From contig PMCR01000185.1 in assembly GCA_003155465.1 (NCBI GenBank), positions 9,074 through 35,356 on the forward strand: a DNA stretch of 26,283 bases, in the 5' to 3' direction. Shown here one piece after another: positions 8,855 to 15,968 of the stretch (within the stretch, counting starts at the first letter, position 1; each line of letters starts with the position of its first letter). Position numbers and translations under genes: made by a program. Under the pieces are notes generated by a model, which was not told the origin of the DNA, searched no databases, and saw nothing but the letters and a program-made list of their open reading frames with translations. The DNA comes from Myxococcales bacterium (GTDB lineage: Bacteria; Myxococcota; Polyangia; Fen-1088).

Positions 8855-9745
8855 TCAGGGGAGCGCCTGCCGCGCGAAGGCCTCCCAGGCGACATCCGGG
8901 ACGGCGGCGCCCTGGGTGACCGCGTCCGCATAGAGCACGTGGCCCGAGTCGATGGTGCAGAGGGTGACCTCCACGCCGGCGCTACAACCCGCATAGGTCT
9001 GGCAAATGCCGTGGGCGGTCGCAGGCTCTCCGGTGCAGCCGTTGAGCGACTTCCACTGGTCGAAGTCAGCCTGGGCGCTGGGAAACTCGCCGCCGTCATA
9101 GGGAACGCTCACGTCCCTGGTGCCGCGAAACATGACGACCGATATCGGACGCGTGGGTTGGCAAGGATTTGTCCCGTTGCCCATCGACACCGGGGCGGTT
9201 GCGGCGAACAGGTCGGCATCTCGGCACGCCAGCATATGCGCCATTGCACCGCCGTTGGAGATACCGGTCGCGTAGACGCGCTTGGAGTCGATGCTGGCCT
9301 GCAGCCCCATCTTGGCGACAAGCGCACGCATGAAGCCTTCATCGTCGACACCGTTGGCTTGGGACGGCCCGCAGCAGAGACTGCCGGCGTTCCACGAGAG
9401 GTCAAGCCCCATCGGGTAGACGACGATGAACCCCACCTCGTCGGATTTTTCACGCCATCCGGACAGCCTCGATTGCGGGCCTGCGGGTGATCTGAAGCCG
9501 TGGATGTCAATCACCAGCGGCACCGGCGTCGTTCCAGTGTATCCGGCAGGAACATGGACCAGGTATTCGCGCACGACACCGTCGTGATCCAGGGTTTCGC
9601 TGTAGTCGCCGGGCGCGAGGCTGTTCGGAGACACCGCCGAGTCCGAAGTGCTACTCGCGTCGGAATCGATCCGGCTCGGACTTGCCGAGCTGCAGCCGAA
9701 CGTCATCGACGCAACGAACAGGAGAGGCGAGTGGCGCGCAGTCAT
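8855..9745 (-). CDS. Lipoprotein esterase, PHB-depolymerase/feruloyl-esterase (LpqC-like) type
   Basis: Alpha/beta-hydrolase expected to cleave esters outside the cell, for example feruloyl or acetyl groups on plant polysaccharide, or polyhydroxybutyrate. An upstream in-frame GTG at 9796 adds 17 polar residues; I chose ATG 9745 because the signal peptide then starts normally (MTARHSPLLFVASMTFGCSS), with a lipobox-like FGC. With residues counted from GTG 9796, the nucleophile is Ser180 in GISNGG, the acid Asp228 in GTRDVSVPY and the base His286 in DSGHVL. The oxyanion-side motif DIHGF lies near 97-101. The order and spacing fit the CE1/LpqC family and the triad is complete. The lipoprotein gene upstream on the same strand stops 81 bp before this start, so the two may share a transcript. 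Together with the nearby GH5 it hints at polysaccharide attack, which is inference. Confidence 0.85.
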   Translation of the reverse strand: MTARHSPLLFVASMTFGCSSASPSRIDSDASSTSDSAVSPNSLAPGDYSETLDHDGVVREYLVHVPAGYTGTTPVPLVIDIHGFRSPAGPQSRLSGWREKSDEVGFIVVYPMGLDLSWNAGSLCCGPSQANGVDDEGFMRALVAKMGLQASIDSKRVYATGISNGGAMAHMLACRDADLFAATAPVSMGNGTNPCQPTRPISVVMFRGTRDVSVPYDGGEFPSAQADFDQWKSLNGCTGEPATAHGICQTYAGCSAGVEVTLCTIDSGHVLYADAVTQGAAVPDVAWEAFARQALP

Positions 9746-9826
9746 TTGACCATGATACTGCGCGCCCACTCTCTTGGCGATACCTGCGCCTTCCACGCGT
9801 CAGCCCCCGAATGCAGAGTTCCCATA

Positions 9827-10909
9827 TCAAAGCCCCGCGCACTCCGGTGAGGCCATCATGGCGGAGGCCAGGCTCTTCAGGTCATCGGCCAAGCGCTGGA
9901 TGCCCGGCGGTGTGCCCTGACACCACTCCGTCGCCGGCACAGGACACGGATACCCCACCCGGATCTTGCCCCCGCCTGGCCGAGAGATGACCCAGACCTG
10001 CCCATCCATCATCGTACGGTCGTCCCCGTAGGTAACGGAATCCGTGCGGCTAAGCACAATCTGGACAGTGGGATCGGCAACATCCTGGACAACTGTGGAA
10101 ATGGAAACGACCCCGGGTGCGCCGCACGCCGGTAGGGGTGGGGAACACGATCGGACTGTCGGGCCATCCATTCCGCTGCTGAAGTAGTTCCGAGTCACAG
10201 TCATCTGAGTTCCGCCCAGGGAGTAGCTATCTTGAAAATAGACCTTGCCGCCTTCGTAGCCAAAGGTCAGCGAGGACCAGAGCGAGCAAACCAGCGTAGC
10301 AGCATCGGAAGGGGGAACGCAGGTGCTCGCCGTGCAAGCCATTCCAGTCCGATAACAAGTGCAGGTGTTGCACCCATCCCCCAGGGGTACCGACTGCCCG
10401 ATGGCAAGCACGATGTCCCCCTCCCAGATGCAGTACTCGCGAACGTCGCCGCCGACATCCCTTGCGTCCACCGCGAGCTGGCTGTCTTTGGCCGTGTCCG
10501 CCACCAGCAGGGAATCCCTGGCCGAGTCCGTAGCGGGAGGCAGGTCGGGGCTCAGATCCGCGACAGCGTCCACAACATCAACTGTGGGTTTCACGTCCTT
10601 GGCTTGGTCGAGCGGCACCGCCACGTCGGCCTGCCCATCCGGCAGGGCTGCATCGCGAGCCCGATCACTGCCAGCGTCCGTGATGCATGCAATGAGCGTG
10701 CAGGCAACCTGGCCATTGGCTCCACATGAGCAGGTATTGCAGTCCTGCGGGAAGGAGTCGCCGGGGTTGTAGGTCTTGCCACCGTAGGAACAGGTAATCA
10801 CCTGGCCATCGGTTCTTGGGATCGTCTTGATCCCGCCTCCTTCACAGGCCAACCCAAAGACCACGACAAGTGCCCCCAGCACGGACGGTACTTTGAATTC
10901 CCTCATCAT
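9827..10909 (-). CDS. Lipoprotein with two pacifastin/VWC-like Cys motifs
   Basis: ATG 10909 (or the adjacent ATG 10906) is chosen because AGGAGG lies 5-8 nt upstream; the longer open frame to 10954 lacks this. A hydrophobic segment at residues 6-21 ends in a lipobox-like FGLAC (Cys22). Two copies of a six-Cys motif follow: Cys40, 57, 60, 62, 70, 75 and Cys160, 180, 183, 185, 192, 197. Each has the core CNTC-x-C, then Gly, then ACT-x3-C, as in pacifastin-type protease inhibitors and VWC-like domains. The first interval is longer than in classical pacifastin. Between them is an Asp/Ala-rich stalk (about 78-155). Residues about 205-300 are beta-rich and the C terminus is helical. The domains could bind protein or inhibit a protease. 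Function is unknown and the family call is by motif only. Confidence 0.75.
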   Translation of the reverse strand: MMREFKVPSVLGALVVVFGLACEGGGIKTIPRTDGQVITCSYGGKTYNPGDSFPQDCNTCSCGANGQVACTLIACITDAGSDRARDAALPDGQADVAVPLDQAKDVKPTVDVVDAVADLSPDLPPATDSARDSLLVADTAKDSQLAVDARDVGGDVREYCIWEGDIVLAIGQSVPLGDGCNTCTCYRTGMACTASTCVPPSDAATLVCSLWSSLTFGYEGGKVYFQDSYSLGGTQMTVTRNYFSSGMDGPTVRSCSPPLPACGAPGVVSISTVVQDVADPTVQIVLSRTDSVTYGDDRTMMDGQVWVISRPGGGKIRVGYPCPVPATEWCQGTPPGIQRLADDLKSLASAMMASPECAGL

Positions 10910-11170
10910 ACTGGCCTCCTCATAGCAGGAAACACACCAGTCCAAAGCCTGCATTGTCGCTCGACCGGGGCTGCCTGCATATCAGATTCCTGAGCTATCC
11001 GCGACCTCGGCGTCTCGCTCGCGGCTCGGCTCGCGCGTCAACACATCCGGCCGTCAGTGGTCAAGATCGTGTGACCGCGCGCACACCCCTGACCAGCCGT
11101 GGGGTGCTACCATCGATCGCAAGGGCGCACCTGGCGGAACGCCCTCTGCTCAAGCAAGTGGAGGTCCAAA

Positions 11171-12748
11171 ATGTGGCTCACTCTCGTTCATGCGGCTCGG
11201 GAATGCGAGGCCGCGGCCTGTACCGCATTGCCGGCGGCGCGGTTCGATGCGGCGCGACTGCTGCTCCTTTGCGCTCTGCTCGGAGCCTGTGGCCGCACGA
11301 AGGGCAGACTCGCATCGTCCGACGGCGGCCCGGAAGTGGACCGCCGCGAGGCGGGAACATTGGACGATGGCTCCGCGATCGAGGTGTTTCTTCCCGGCCC
11401 TGACAGCGCATTGGGCGACGGGCCCGCGATGCTTGACGGTTCCACGATCGATGCGTCCGCACCCGATGCGGACAGTGCGTTGAGCGGCCGACCGCCTGAT
11501 ATCTACCAGGGACCATTGTGCGGGCCGCCCATCGAGCCGTGCGATGAGCTGCGGCGGGAATCCGTGTCGAACCATATCGTTTGGCGCAACGACGCTCCTT
11601 CCCTCGCCTTGCGTCCGGGACAAAACGAGCCTTTCATCCTGTATTCCGAAGCCGAAGGTGGGTGTTTCGGTGCTCTCGCTCAGCGTTCTTTTGCCGGCGC
11701 GTGGGACGTGACTCCGACGACAGGAGCCATGTGCGCCGGCGCGCTGTTGTTTGATTCCGGCGGAGTCGGATGGGCCGTGTTCGACGATGGTGAAGGCGGG
11801 AGCGCTGGCCTCTGGGAGTGGAATGACGCCTGGCTATTCCACGAACTCTTACCGGCCAGTCTCTCTGGAGGGGCTCACAGCTTCGCCAGGGACCAGGGCG
11901 GCGGACTGCATGTGGCTGTGAGATTGACCGCGACGGCTCCATTGTTCCCGGAAGGTGCGCTTCCGCAGTTGGCGGGTTACGCGCGGCGGTCTGACGTTTG
12001 GACGGCCGCGCCCGTCTCGAATCTGCCGGAACCCTACCCCTCGTCACTGGTACTGTCGCCCGCCGGACGAGCGCACCTGGCATTCTGCGGGCCGAGCAGT
12101 GGCCGTGGATGGTCGGCCTATTCAGTTGTCCCACCGGCGGCTGCGGAGGAGGTGGCCCCATGTGACGGACTTACCCAAGTCGTTCGGCTGGCCGTGACCG
12201 AAGTCAACGGAATCGAGGAGCCACACCTCTTCTTCAATCGTGTCGTAGGTTCGGTCGAAGACGGGGACCAGATCGTGCACGCGACACGTCGAGGCGGTGT
12301 CTGGTCGCTTGAGACACTGGTGGCCGGCAGCGCAGGTTCGTTGTGCTGGTCGCCTGCGACTGCGGGCGACCAGCATTGCACAGTAGACTACATCGAGCAC
12401 TGGCCACTCGCTGCTATTGCCGGGTCAGAAGGGCAGGTGCGCTTCCTGTTCACCACCTTGCACAGGATGGGAGAGCGGGTTGTCACGTGCTCGCAGGGCG
12501 CGGTTCCGCCGGTTTGCGGATGGAAGGATGTTTCCCGCCAATTCGAGGGCCATCTAGAGATAGCCTGGGTGGACGGCGATGACATTGGTCATGCGACAGT
12601 GGCCACCTCGTTCACAGCGTCGGCGGCCACCATGGCGGTGGATTCAATAGGCCAGATTCACATCGCGGCGTACGACAAGACCGGCTACGAGGACAGCTCG
12701 GGAAGCGCCGTGCGCTATCTGGTGCTCCGCCCGGGCTCCAGGTGGTGA
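11171..12748 (+). CDS. Lipoprotein of unknown function, possible beta-propeller
   Basis: The frame is open from GTG 11099, but ATG 11171 is preferred: GGAGG at 11160-11164 sits 6 nt upstream. The 525-residue protein starts with a long n-region and a hydrophobic stretch ending in LLGACG, a good lipobox (Cys40). Residues about 45-115 are an Asp/Ser/Ala-rich stalk. The remainder shows recurrent short beta-rich segments with His/Ala-Phe-Asp patterns (HLAFCGPSSG, HLFFNRVVG, IHIAAYDKTGY), which resembles the irregular blades of BNR-like or sialidase-type propellers common in myxobacterial lipoproteins. No Asp-box that I would defend is visible, and no catalytic residues can be named. It is divergent from the Cys-motif lipoprotein, with 261 bp between the starts. 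Function unknown. Confidence 0.8.
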   Translation: MWLTLVHAARECEAAACTALPAARFDAARLLLLCALLGACGRTKGRLASSDGGPEVDRREAGTLDDGSAIEVFLPGPDSALGDGPAMLDGSTIDASAPDADSALSGRPPDIYQGPLCGPPIEPCDELRRESVSNHIVWRNDAPSLALRPGQNEPFILYSEAEGGCFGALAQRSFAGAWDVTPTTGAMCAGALLFDSGGVGWAVFDDGEGGSAGLWEWNDAWLFHELLPASLSGGAHSFARDQGGGLHVAVRLTATAPLFPEGALPQLAGYARRSDVWTAAPVSNLPEPYPSSLVLSPAGRAHLAFCGPSSGRGWSAYSVVPPAAAEEVAPCDGLTQVVRLAVTEVNGIEEPHLFFNRVVGSVEDGDQIVHATRRGGVWSLETLVAGSAGSLCWSPATAGDQHCTVDYIEHWPLAAIAGSEGQVRFLFTTLHRMGERVVTCSQGAVPPVCGWKDVSRQFEGHLEIAWVDGDDIGHATVATSFTASAATMAVDSIGQIHIAAYDKTGYEDSSGSAVRYLVLRPGSRW

Positions 12749-12974
12749 ACGGGCGGCTGGATTGCCTTCTCGTACAGTGGCTGGAGATGCGCGCCAGAAC
12801 GGGCGGGCCCCCTGTCGCAGCATTGCGAAAAGCGGTGAACGAAAGGGTCAGGCTGCGCGCGGCGAGTGCAGGCGCGCACCAGAACAGCACCGTCACACCG
12901 GCCAGCAGCCCTACACAGCGCCGGTGCCTCGCTCTCGCACGGGGATATCCTTTCGGTCGAGAAGGGAAGGTCAC
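12612..12974 (-). pseudogene. Possible decayed secreted-protein gene (signal peptide remnant)
   Basis: A GTG at 12974 opens a frame whose first 40 residues look like a good signal peptide: a basic n-region (RARARHRRC), a hydrophobic core (GLLAGVTVLFW) and APALAA before a cleavage site. After about 65 residues the frame loses protein-like character and runs 137 bp into the 3' end of the convergent lipoprotein gene. It starts 21 bp after the stop of the upstream minus-strand gene, so it could be the broken second gene of that operon. It could also be chance; an independent expression or homology signal is missing. Confidence 0.25.
12854..12878. terminator. Candidate hairpin between convergent genes
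   Basis: TGCGCGC (12854-12860) and GCGCGCA (12872-12878) can form a perfect 7-bp stem with an 11-nt loop between the convergent 11171-12748 and 13457-12996 genes. There is no T tract on either side, so termination is only suggested by position. Confidence 0.25.
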
Positions 12975-12995
12975 GACTGCGGATTTGAGCCTGGC

Positions 12996-13457
12996 TCAAC
13001 CCGGTTGATTGCGTATCAGGATGGTCCTTTCGCCTGGGTACAGGATGCGCAGGAAGTCAATCCCCTTGGTACGCGCGCATGCACTCCGCACGGCCGCGAC
13101 CAGGCGCAGGGCAACCCATGCCCCGGCGTACTCGCGACGCGCGGTGTACCTCTCGTGCGCGGCCAGGTGGAGAAGAAGCATCCTATCCCTCTGCTCGCGC
13201 ACGAACATGACCGCACCGGCGAGCACGGCCGGTGTGTCGCTCTCATCGAGGGCAAATAGGCTCTGGATCTCGCGGAAACCACGCAGGTGGAAGCGGAGGT
13301 GGCCCGTCTCCTCGGTGATGGTGGGCACGCCATAGCGGCCGACCGCGGCGATCAGCGGGGTCGCGACCTTGCTCTGCTCGGGGTTGAAGAAAACGATGCG
13401 TTCGAGCTCGTCGCGGTACGGAACAGGGAGGATGGAGGAAATCCGTATGTTGCGCAC
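12996..13457 (-). CDS. Small protein of unknown function, possibly GNAT-like
   Basis: A 153-residue protein starting at GTG 13457, with AAGG 4 nt upstream. I do not recognise a named family. Residues 73-145 have the strand-helix-strand rhythm of an N-acetyltransferase core: LAGAVMFVRE, then RMLLLHLAAHERYT followed by a basic, Gly/Ala-containing turn and a long helix (AWVALRLVAAVRSACA), then GIDFLRILY. The residues after HERYT could be a degenerate acetyl-CoA pyrophosphate-binding loop. The N-terminal 70 residues contain VPTITEETGHLRFHLRG, a possible additional beta layer. No signal peptide, so it is probably cytoplasmic. It may share a transcript with the possible remnant downstream. Confidence 0.6.
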   Translation of the reverse strand: MRNIRISSILPVPYRDELERIVFFNPEQSKVATPLIAAVGRYGVPTITEETGHLRFHLRGFREIQSLFALDESDTPAVLAGAVMFVREQRDRMLLLHLAAHERYTARREYAGAWVALRLVAAVRSACARTKGIDFLRILYPGERTILIRNQPG

Positions 13458-13588
13458 GTTGCCTTCTGTGGAGCAGCATGAATTCCAGCGGCACGCAAGG
13501 CCAGTGGAAATGCCCCTAATCCCGCGACAAGCAAAGCGAAACAGCAGAGGCCATTGGAATACCAGGGCTTTCCACGATCAAGCCGCCC

Positions 13589-13670
13589 CGAGTATGGTGC
13601 AAGCCTCGAGTATGGTGCCAGTCACATATTCAGAAGCGCGAGTATGGTGCCAGTCACATATTCAGAAGCG
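13589..13670. repeat. 32-bp tandem repeat with partial third copy
   Basis: Two identical 32-bp units lie head to tail at 13607-13638 and 13639-13670. Each begins CGAGTATGGTGCCAGTC and ends ATTCAGAAGCG. A 12-bp partial copy of the unit start lies at 13589-13600. The unit contains TGGTGCCA, a perfect 8-bp palindrome. The style recalls REP-type sequences that accompany Y1 transposases, but no such transposase is visible. Confidence 0.8.
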
Positions 13671-13760
13671 CGGCAAAGGGGCACAATGAAGAGGTGAATG
13701 TAGGTCTGCCGTAGGTGGTGGAGATCGTTGCCGTCAATGACAGCGTCCGGAATTCCCGCC

Positions 13761-14028
13761 GTGGAGGTGCCCGCCGTGGAGGTGCTGCCCGCCGTGGAGG
13801 TGCCAGAGACCCGCGCCGCCGTGGAGGTGCGCCGTGGAGGTGCCGCCGTGGAGGTGCCAGAAACCTGCTTCGCCGTGGAGGTGCCAGAGACCTGCTTCAT
13901 GCAGCGCCCGCGCCGCCGTGGAGGTGCCAGAGACCTGCTTCATGCAGCGCCCCGTGGAGGTGCGCCGTGGAGGTGCCAAAGACCTGCTTCGCCGTGGAGG
14001 TGCCAGAGACCTGCTTCATGCAGCGCCC
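13761..14028. repeat. GTGGAGGTG array running into the IstB remnant
   Basis: The 9-mer GTGGAGGTG occurs 11 times, starting at 13761, 13776, 13794, 13821, 13834, 13848, 13875, 13918, 13954, 13967 and 13994. A longer 26-bp block containing CTGCTTCATGCAGCG occurs three times, at 13884, 13927 and 14003. Intervals vary (13, 14, 15, 18, 27, 36, 43), so this is a compound array, not a simple satellite. All frames are open over most of it. The third long block continues directly into the IstB-like coding sequence at 14018. With the 32-bp repeat it accounts for most of the 560-bp stretch 13458-14017; I see no gene there. Confidence 0.85.
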
Positions 14029-14245
14029 CGAGCAGTCCAACGCCTTCTTCAAGCTGATGGAAGAGCGCTGCGTCGGCAAGCGCACGACCCTCATCACCAC
14101 AAACTTGGCCTACGAAGCCTGGTACGAATTCCTGGGCAACAAAAAGATGGTGGAGGCGCTGCTCGACCGTCTCCGCGAGCGCTGCCACACCATCACCATC
14201 GAGGGCCCCTCGCTGCGCACGCCCTCGGCCCCCGTTGCGTCGTGA
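14018..14245 (+). pseudogene. IstB-like ATPase remnant (IS21 transposition helper), C-terminal part
   Basis: The 75 residues from ATG 14018 match the C-terminal end of IstB/DnaC-like AAA+ helper ATPases: a lead-in of the PEQ-x-FFKLMEERC type, then TTLITTNLAYEAWYEF (sensor-1-like TN), then ALLDRLRERCHTITIEG, where the DRL-h-x-G pattern is diagnostic. IstB proteins are normally about 240-260 residues, so the Walker A and B regions are missing. Upstream, the same frame is filled by the GTGGAGGTG array, which has replaced the N-terminal two thirds. No IstA transposase is present. It is almost certainly non-functional for transposition. Confidence 0.75.
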
Positions 14246-14454
14246 AAACGCCGCCCCCACCTCGTATCGTCTCCCTCGCCGTGCCGGCACTGAGCCCTCG
14301 GCAGTCCGAGGCCATCATCGATCTGCTCGAACAGATCCAGGGCGCCCTGTGGGACACGTATGGCGCCGCCATCATCGAGCACGTCTCTGATGGCGAGCCC
14401 GCAGCCGACCACGATCCCAGCTGCCCTTCACCGAGCGACGCCCCGACCTTCTGA
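14242..14454 (+). CDS. Small 70-residue ORF translationally coupled to the IstB remnant
   Basis: GTG 14242 overlaps the IstB-like stop codon (GTGA), the usual arrangement for coupled genes. The protein has a Pro-rich start, a predicted amphipathic helix at about 18-48 (SEAIIDLLEQIQGALWDTYG) and an acidic, Ser/Pro-rich tail. I believe similar short LWDxYG-type proteins follow IstB-like genes in related bacteria, but that is memory, not a search. It probably belongs to the same decayed element and its function is unknown. Confidence 0.45.
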   Translation: MKTPPPPRIVSLAVPALSPRQSEAIIDLLEQIQGALWDTYGAAIIEHVSDGEPAADHDPSCPSPSDAPTF

Positions 14455-14706
14455 TCTTCGCGCGTGCGGGCGTCCGGCCACGACGGCATCCGCGCCTCGG
14501 GCCGACGGGCCTCTACAGGATGGCTCCCGGCTGGCGGACGCAGTCCCGGCAGACCGCTCCCTGGCGCCTTGCCTCCTCACCGCATGACCCACAGTCCCCG
14601 GATCCCGATCCAGATCCAGAACTACGACCCGTGATCCTCGCCCGGGTCACTTTCACCGGGCCCTCGTGGGTCAATTTCGATGAGCGGCGAAGAAAGCTAG
14701 CCTGCC

Positions 14707-14735
14707 TTGACATCATGGCATCATGACATCATATT
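14707..14735 (+). promoter_or_regulatory. vapB promoter with palindromic operator in the spacer
   Basis: TTGACA at 14707-14712 and CATATT at 14730-14735 are 17 bp apart, giving a good -35 and a fair (4/6) -10. Start of transcription would fall near 14742, the A of the vapB ATG, suggesting a leaderless message. The spacer holds TCATG-GCAT-CATGA (14713-14726), an inverted repeat within three ATCAT iterations, a likely site for RHH antitoxin autorepression. The rest of 14455-14706 shows nothing I can name. Confidence 0.55.
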
Positions 14736-14741
14736 GTCTTC

Positions 14742-14981
14742 ATGGGCGCAGCCGTTCGAACCACACTTCACCTCGATGGCGATGTTTATCGGGCCGCCCG
14801 CAGTCTGGCTGCGGCGCGCGGAAGGGGACTGGGAACTGTCATCTCTGATCTCGCGCGCAAGGGCCTGAACGCACCGTTTCCGGCCGGACGGACCCGGCAC
14901 GGCTTCCCGACTTTCGATGTGCCCGCCGATGCTGCTCCCATGACGGCTGACATGATTCGCTCGGCGCTTGAGGACGAGTAA
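14742..14981 (+). CDS. vapB: VapB-type ribbon-helix-helix antitoxin
   Basis: A 79-residue antitoxin. Residues 5-45 form a ribbon-helix-helix DNA-binding fold: beta strand VRTTLHLD, then helices DVYRAARSLAAARG and LGTVISDLARKG. The C-terminal tail (GFPTFDVPAD, MTADMIRSALEDE) is the segment that normally wraps the toxin active site. The ATG at 14742 has no SD and lies where transcription from the 14707-14735 promoter should begin. It is followed after 70 bp by vapC. It is expected to neutralise VapC and to repress its own promoter through the palindrome at 14713-14726. Confidence 0.88.
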   Translation: MGAAVRTTLHLDGDVYRAARSLAAARGRGLGTVISDLARKGLNAPFPAGRTRHGFPTFDVPADAAPMTADMIRSALEDE

Positions 14982-15051
14982 TCGCGTGACCCTACCAAGG
15001 CAGGCACCGGTCTCGGGCCGGAACCCGGACGTCCGCCGAAGGCCGAAGGGG

Positions 15052-15486
15052 ATGCCGATCCTTCTCGACGTCAATGTCTTGGTCGCATTGGCCTGGCCGA
15101 ACCACGTCCATCATGCCACTGCGCTCGCGTGGTTCGACGAGGTTGGCCGGGCCGGATTCGCGACCTGTCCGGTAACCCAATCAGGATTTGTTCGGGTTTC
15201 CTCGAACCAGCGCGCCATTCCTGATGCCCGCTCGCCCCGCGAAGTGAGGGAAATCCTGCGAAGGATCACGGCCCTGCCAGGCCACGTCTTCTGGCTCGAT
15301 GATATCGAAATCGCCAGCAGCGAGCACATCGCTTGGGAGCGCCTGGGCAGTCACGCTCAGGTGACCGACGCGCACTTGCTGGCCCTCGCGATTCGTTGCG
15401 GCGGACGACTGGCTACCTTCGACCGCGGACTGGTTGATCTTGCGCCCGAAGGCAAGGCCGGGTCCGTGGTCATGCTTGGTCGGTAG
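15052..15486 (+). CDS. vapC: VapC-type PIN-domain ribonuclease toxin
   Basis: A 144-residue PIN-domain toxin; family members cleave RNA, often tRNA or rRNA, with Mg2+. Acidic active-site residues are in place: Asp6 in LLDVNVL, Asp106 in QVTDAHLL and Asp124 in ATFDRGL. The second canonical acidic position appears as CPVTQSGFVR, as in the mycobacterial-type PIN subfamily. The frame is open from 14968, overlapping vapB, but ATG 15052 with GAAGGGG directly upstream gives the usual N terminus (MPILLDVN). GTG 14986 would add 22 polar residues and is less likely. The pair looks intact and is surrounded by decayed mobile DNA, consistent with horizontal acquisition. Confidence 0.88.
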   Translation: MPILLDVNVLVALAWPNHVHHATALAWFDEVGRAGFATCPVTQSGFVRVSSNQRAIPDARSPREVREILRRITALPGHVFWLDDIEIASSEHIAWERLGSHAQVTDAHLLALAIRCGGRLATFDRGLVDLAPEGKAGSVVMLGR

Positions 15487-15537
15487 TTTGGTGCTCTCGG
15501 GGCCACGTGCTATTCAGTCCTTCTCCCTGAGCTGACC

Positions 15538-15834
15538 ATGCAACATCTCGGCCTCGGCCCCACTGACCTGCCGCAAATCCTTGCTCCGGTTCTTGCCAGC
15601 TTCCGTCGAGACTTCGGCGAGCCGGCCGTGCTGGTGCGCTCCGCTGGCCGGGTGAACCTCATCGGAGAGCACACCGACTACAACCACGGTTTCGTACTGC
15701 CCGCGGCTGTGGATCGCGGGATCGCCATGGCTGTCCTTCGCCAAGACGGCATCCGCGACGTGCGTTTTCCGACGGTGGCGCTGATGAGCAGCTGACCTGG
15801 TTTGCGCCGCTCGCCATCATGGATGATGGCATGA
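15538..15834 (+). pseudogene. galK: Galactokinase fragment, truncated and frameshifted
   Basis: From ATG 15538 the protein matches the N terminus of GHMP-family galactokinases: SFRRDFGEP, then the galactose-binding signature with [19 protein letters not shown], then [15 protein letters not shown]. Galactokinases are about 350-400 residues; here the original frame stops at 15795. After a one-base loss near 15780 the next frame reads DEQLTWFAP, which plausibly continues the same protein, so a frameshift preceded or accompanied the truncation. Similarity then fades before the insertion sequence at 15899. The GHMP glycine-rich ATP loop is missing, so the product cannot be active. The rest of galK is not in the window. 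Confidence 0.8.
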
Positions 15835-15898
15835 TGGTCTCCCTGTTCCTCCGCCTCCTTGGAGCGCTGCGCTCCGCCTTCCGCACACGCGCCGCCCC

Positions 15899-15910
15899 CC
15901 CGTGCTGTCC
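15899..15910 (+). repeat. Left terminal inverted repeat of the insertion sequence
   Basis: CCCGTGCTGTCC, perfectly complementary to 16572-16583. The preceding bases are a run of C, so the outer boundary is uncertain by a few nucleotides. Confidence 0.8.
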
Positions 15911-15968
15911 AGAAATGCATCGCTGAGAATTTTGCATGAAATCGCGAGGATGGGCAGCTTGAAACGGC

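Noticed and set aside
13715..14245. Reading the whole array plus IstB end as one functional 176-residue protein
   Set aside because: The N-terminal part is translated repeat in a GC-rich array with all frames open, and no ATPase motifs are present.
14455..14706. Open frames and a GATCC-rich stretch between the IstB remnant and vapB
   Set aside because: Short, without start signals or recognisable protein features; the repeat CCCGATCCAGATCCAG is too short to interpret.
15814..15829. Perfect palindrome CCATCATGGATGATGG resembling the vapB operator
   Set aside because: It lies inside the galK remnant with no promoter elements around it; similarity to the ATCAT iterations is short enough to be chance.
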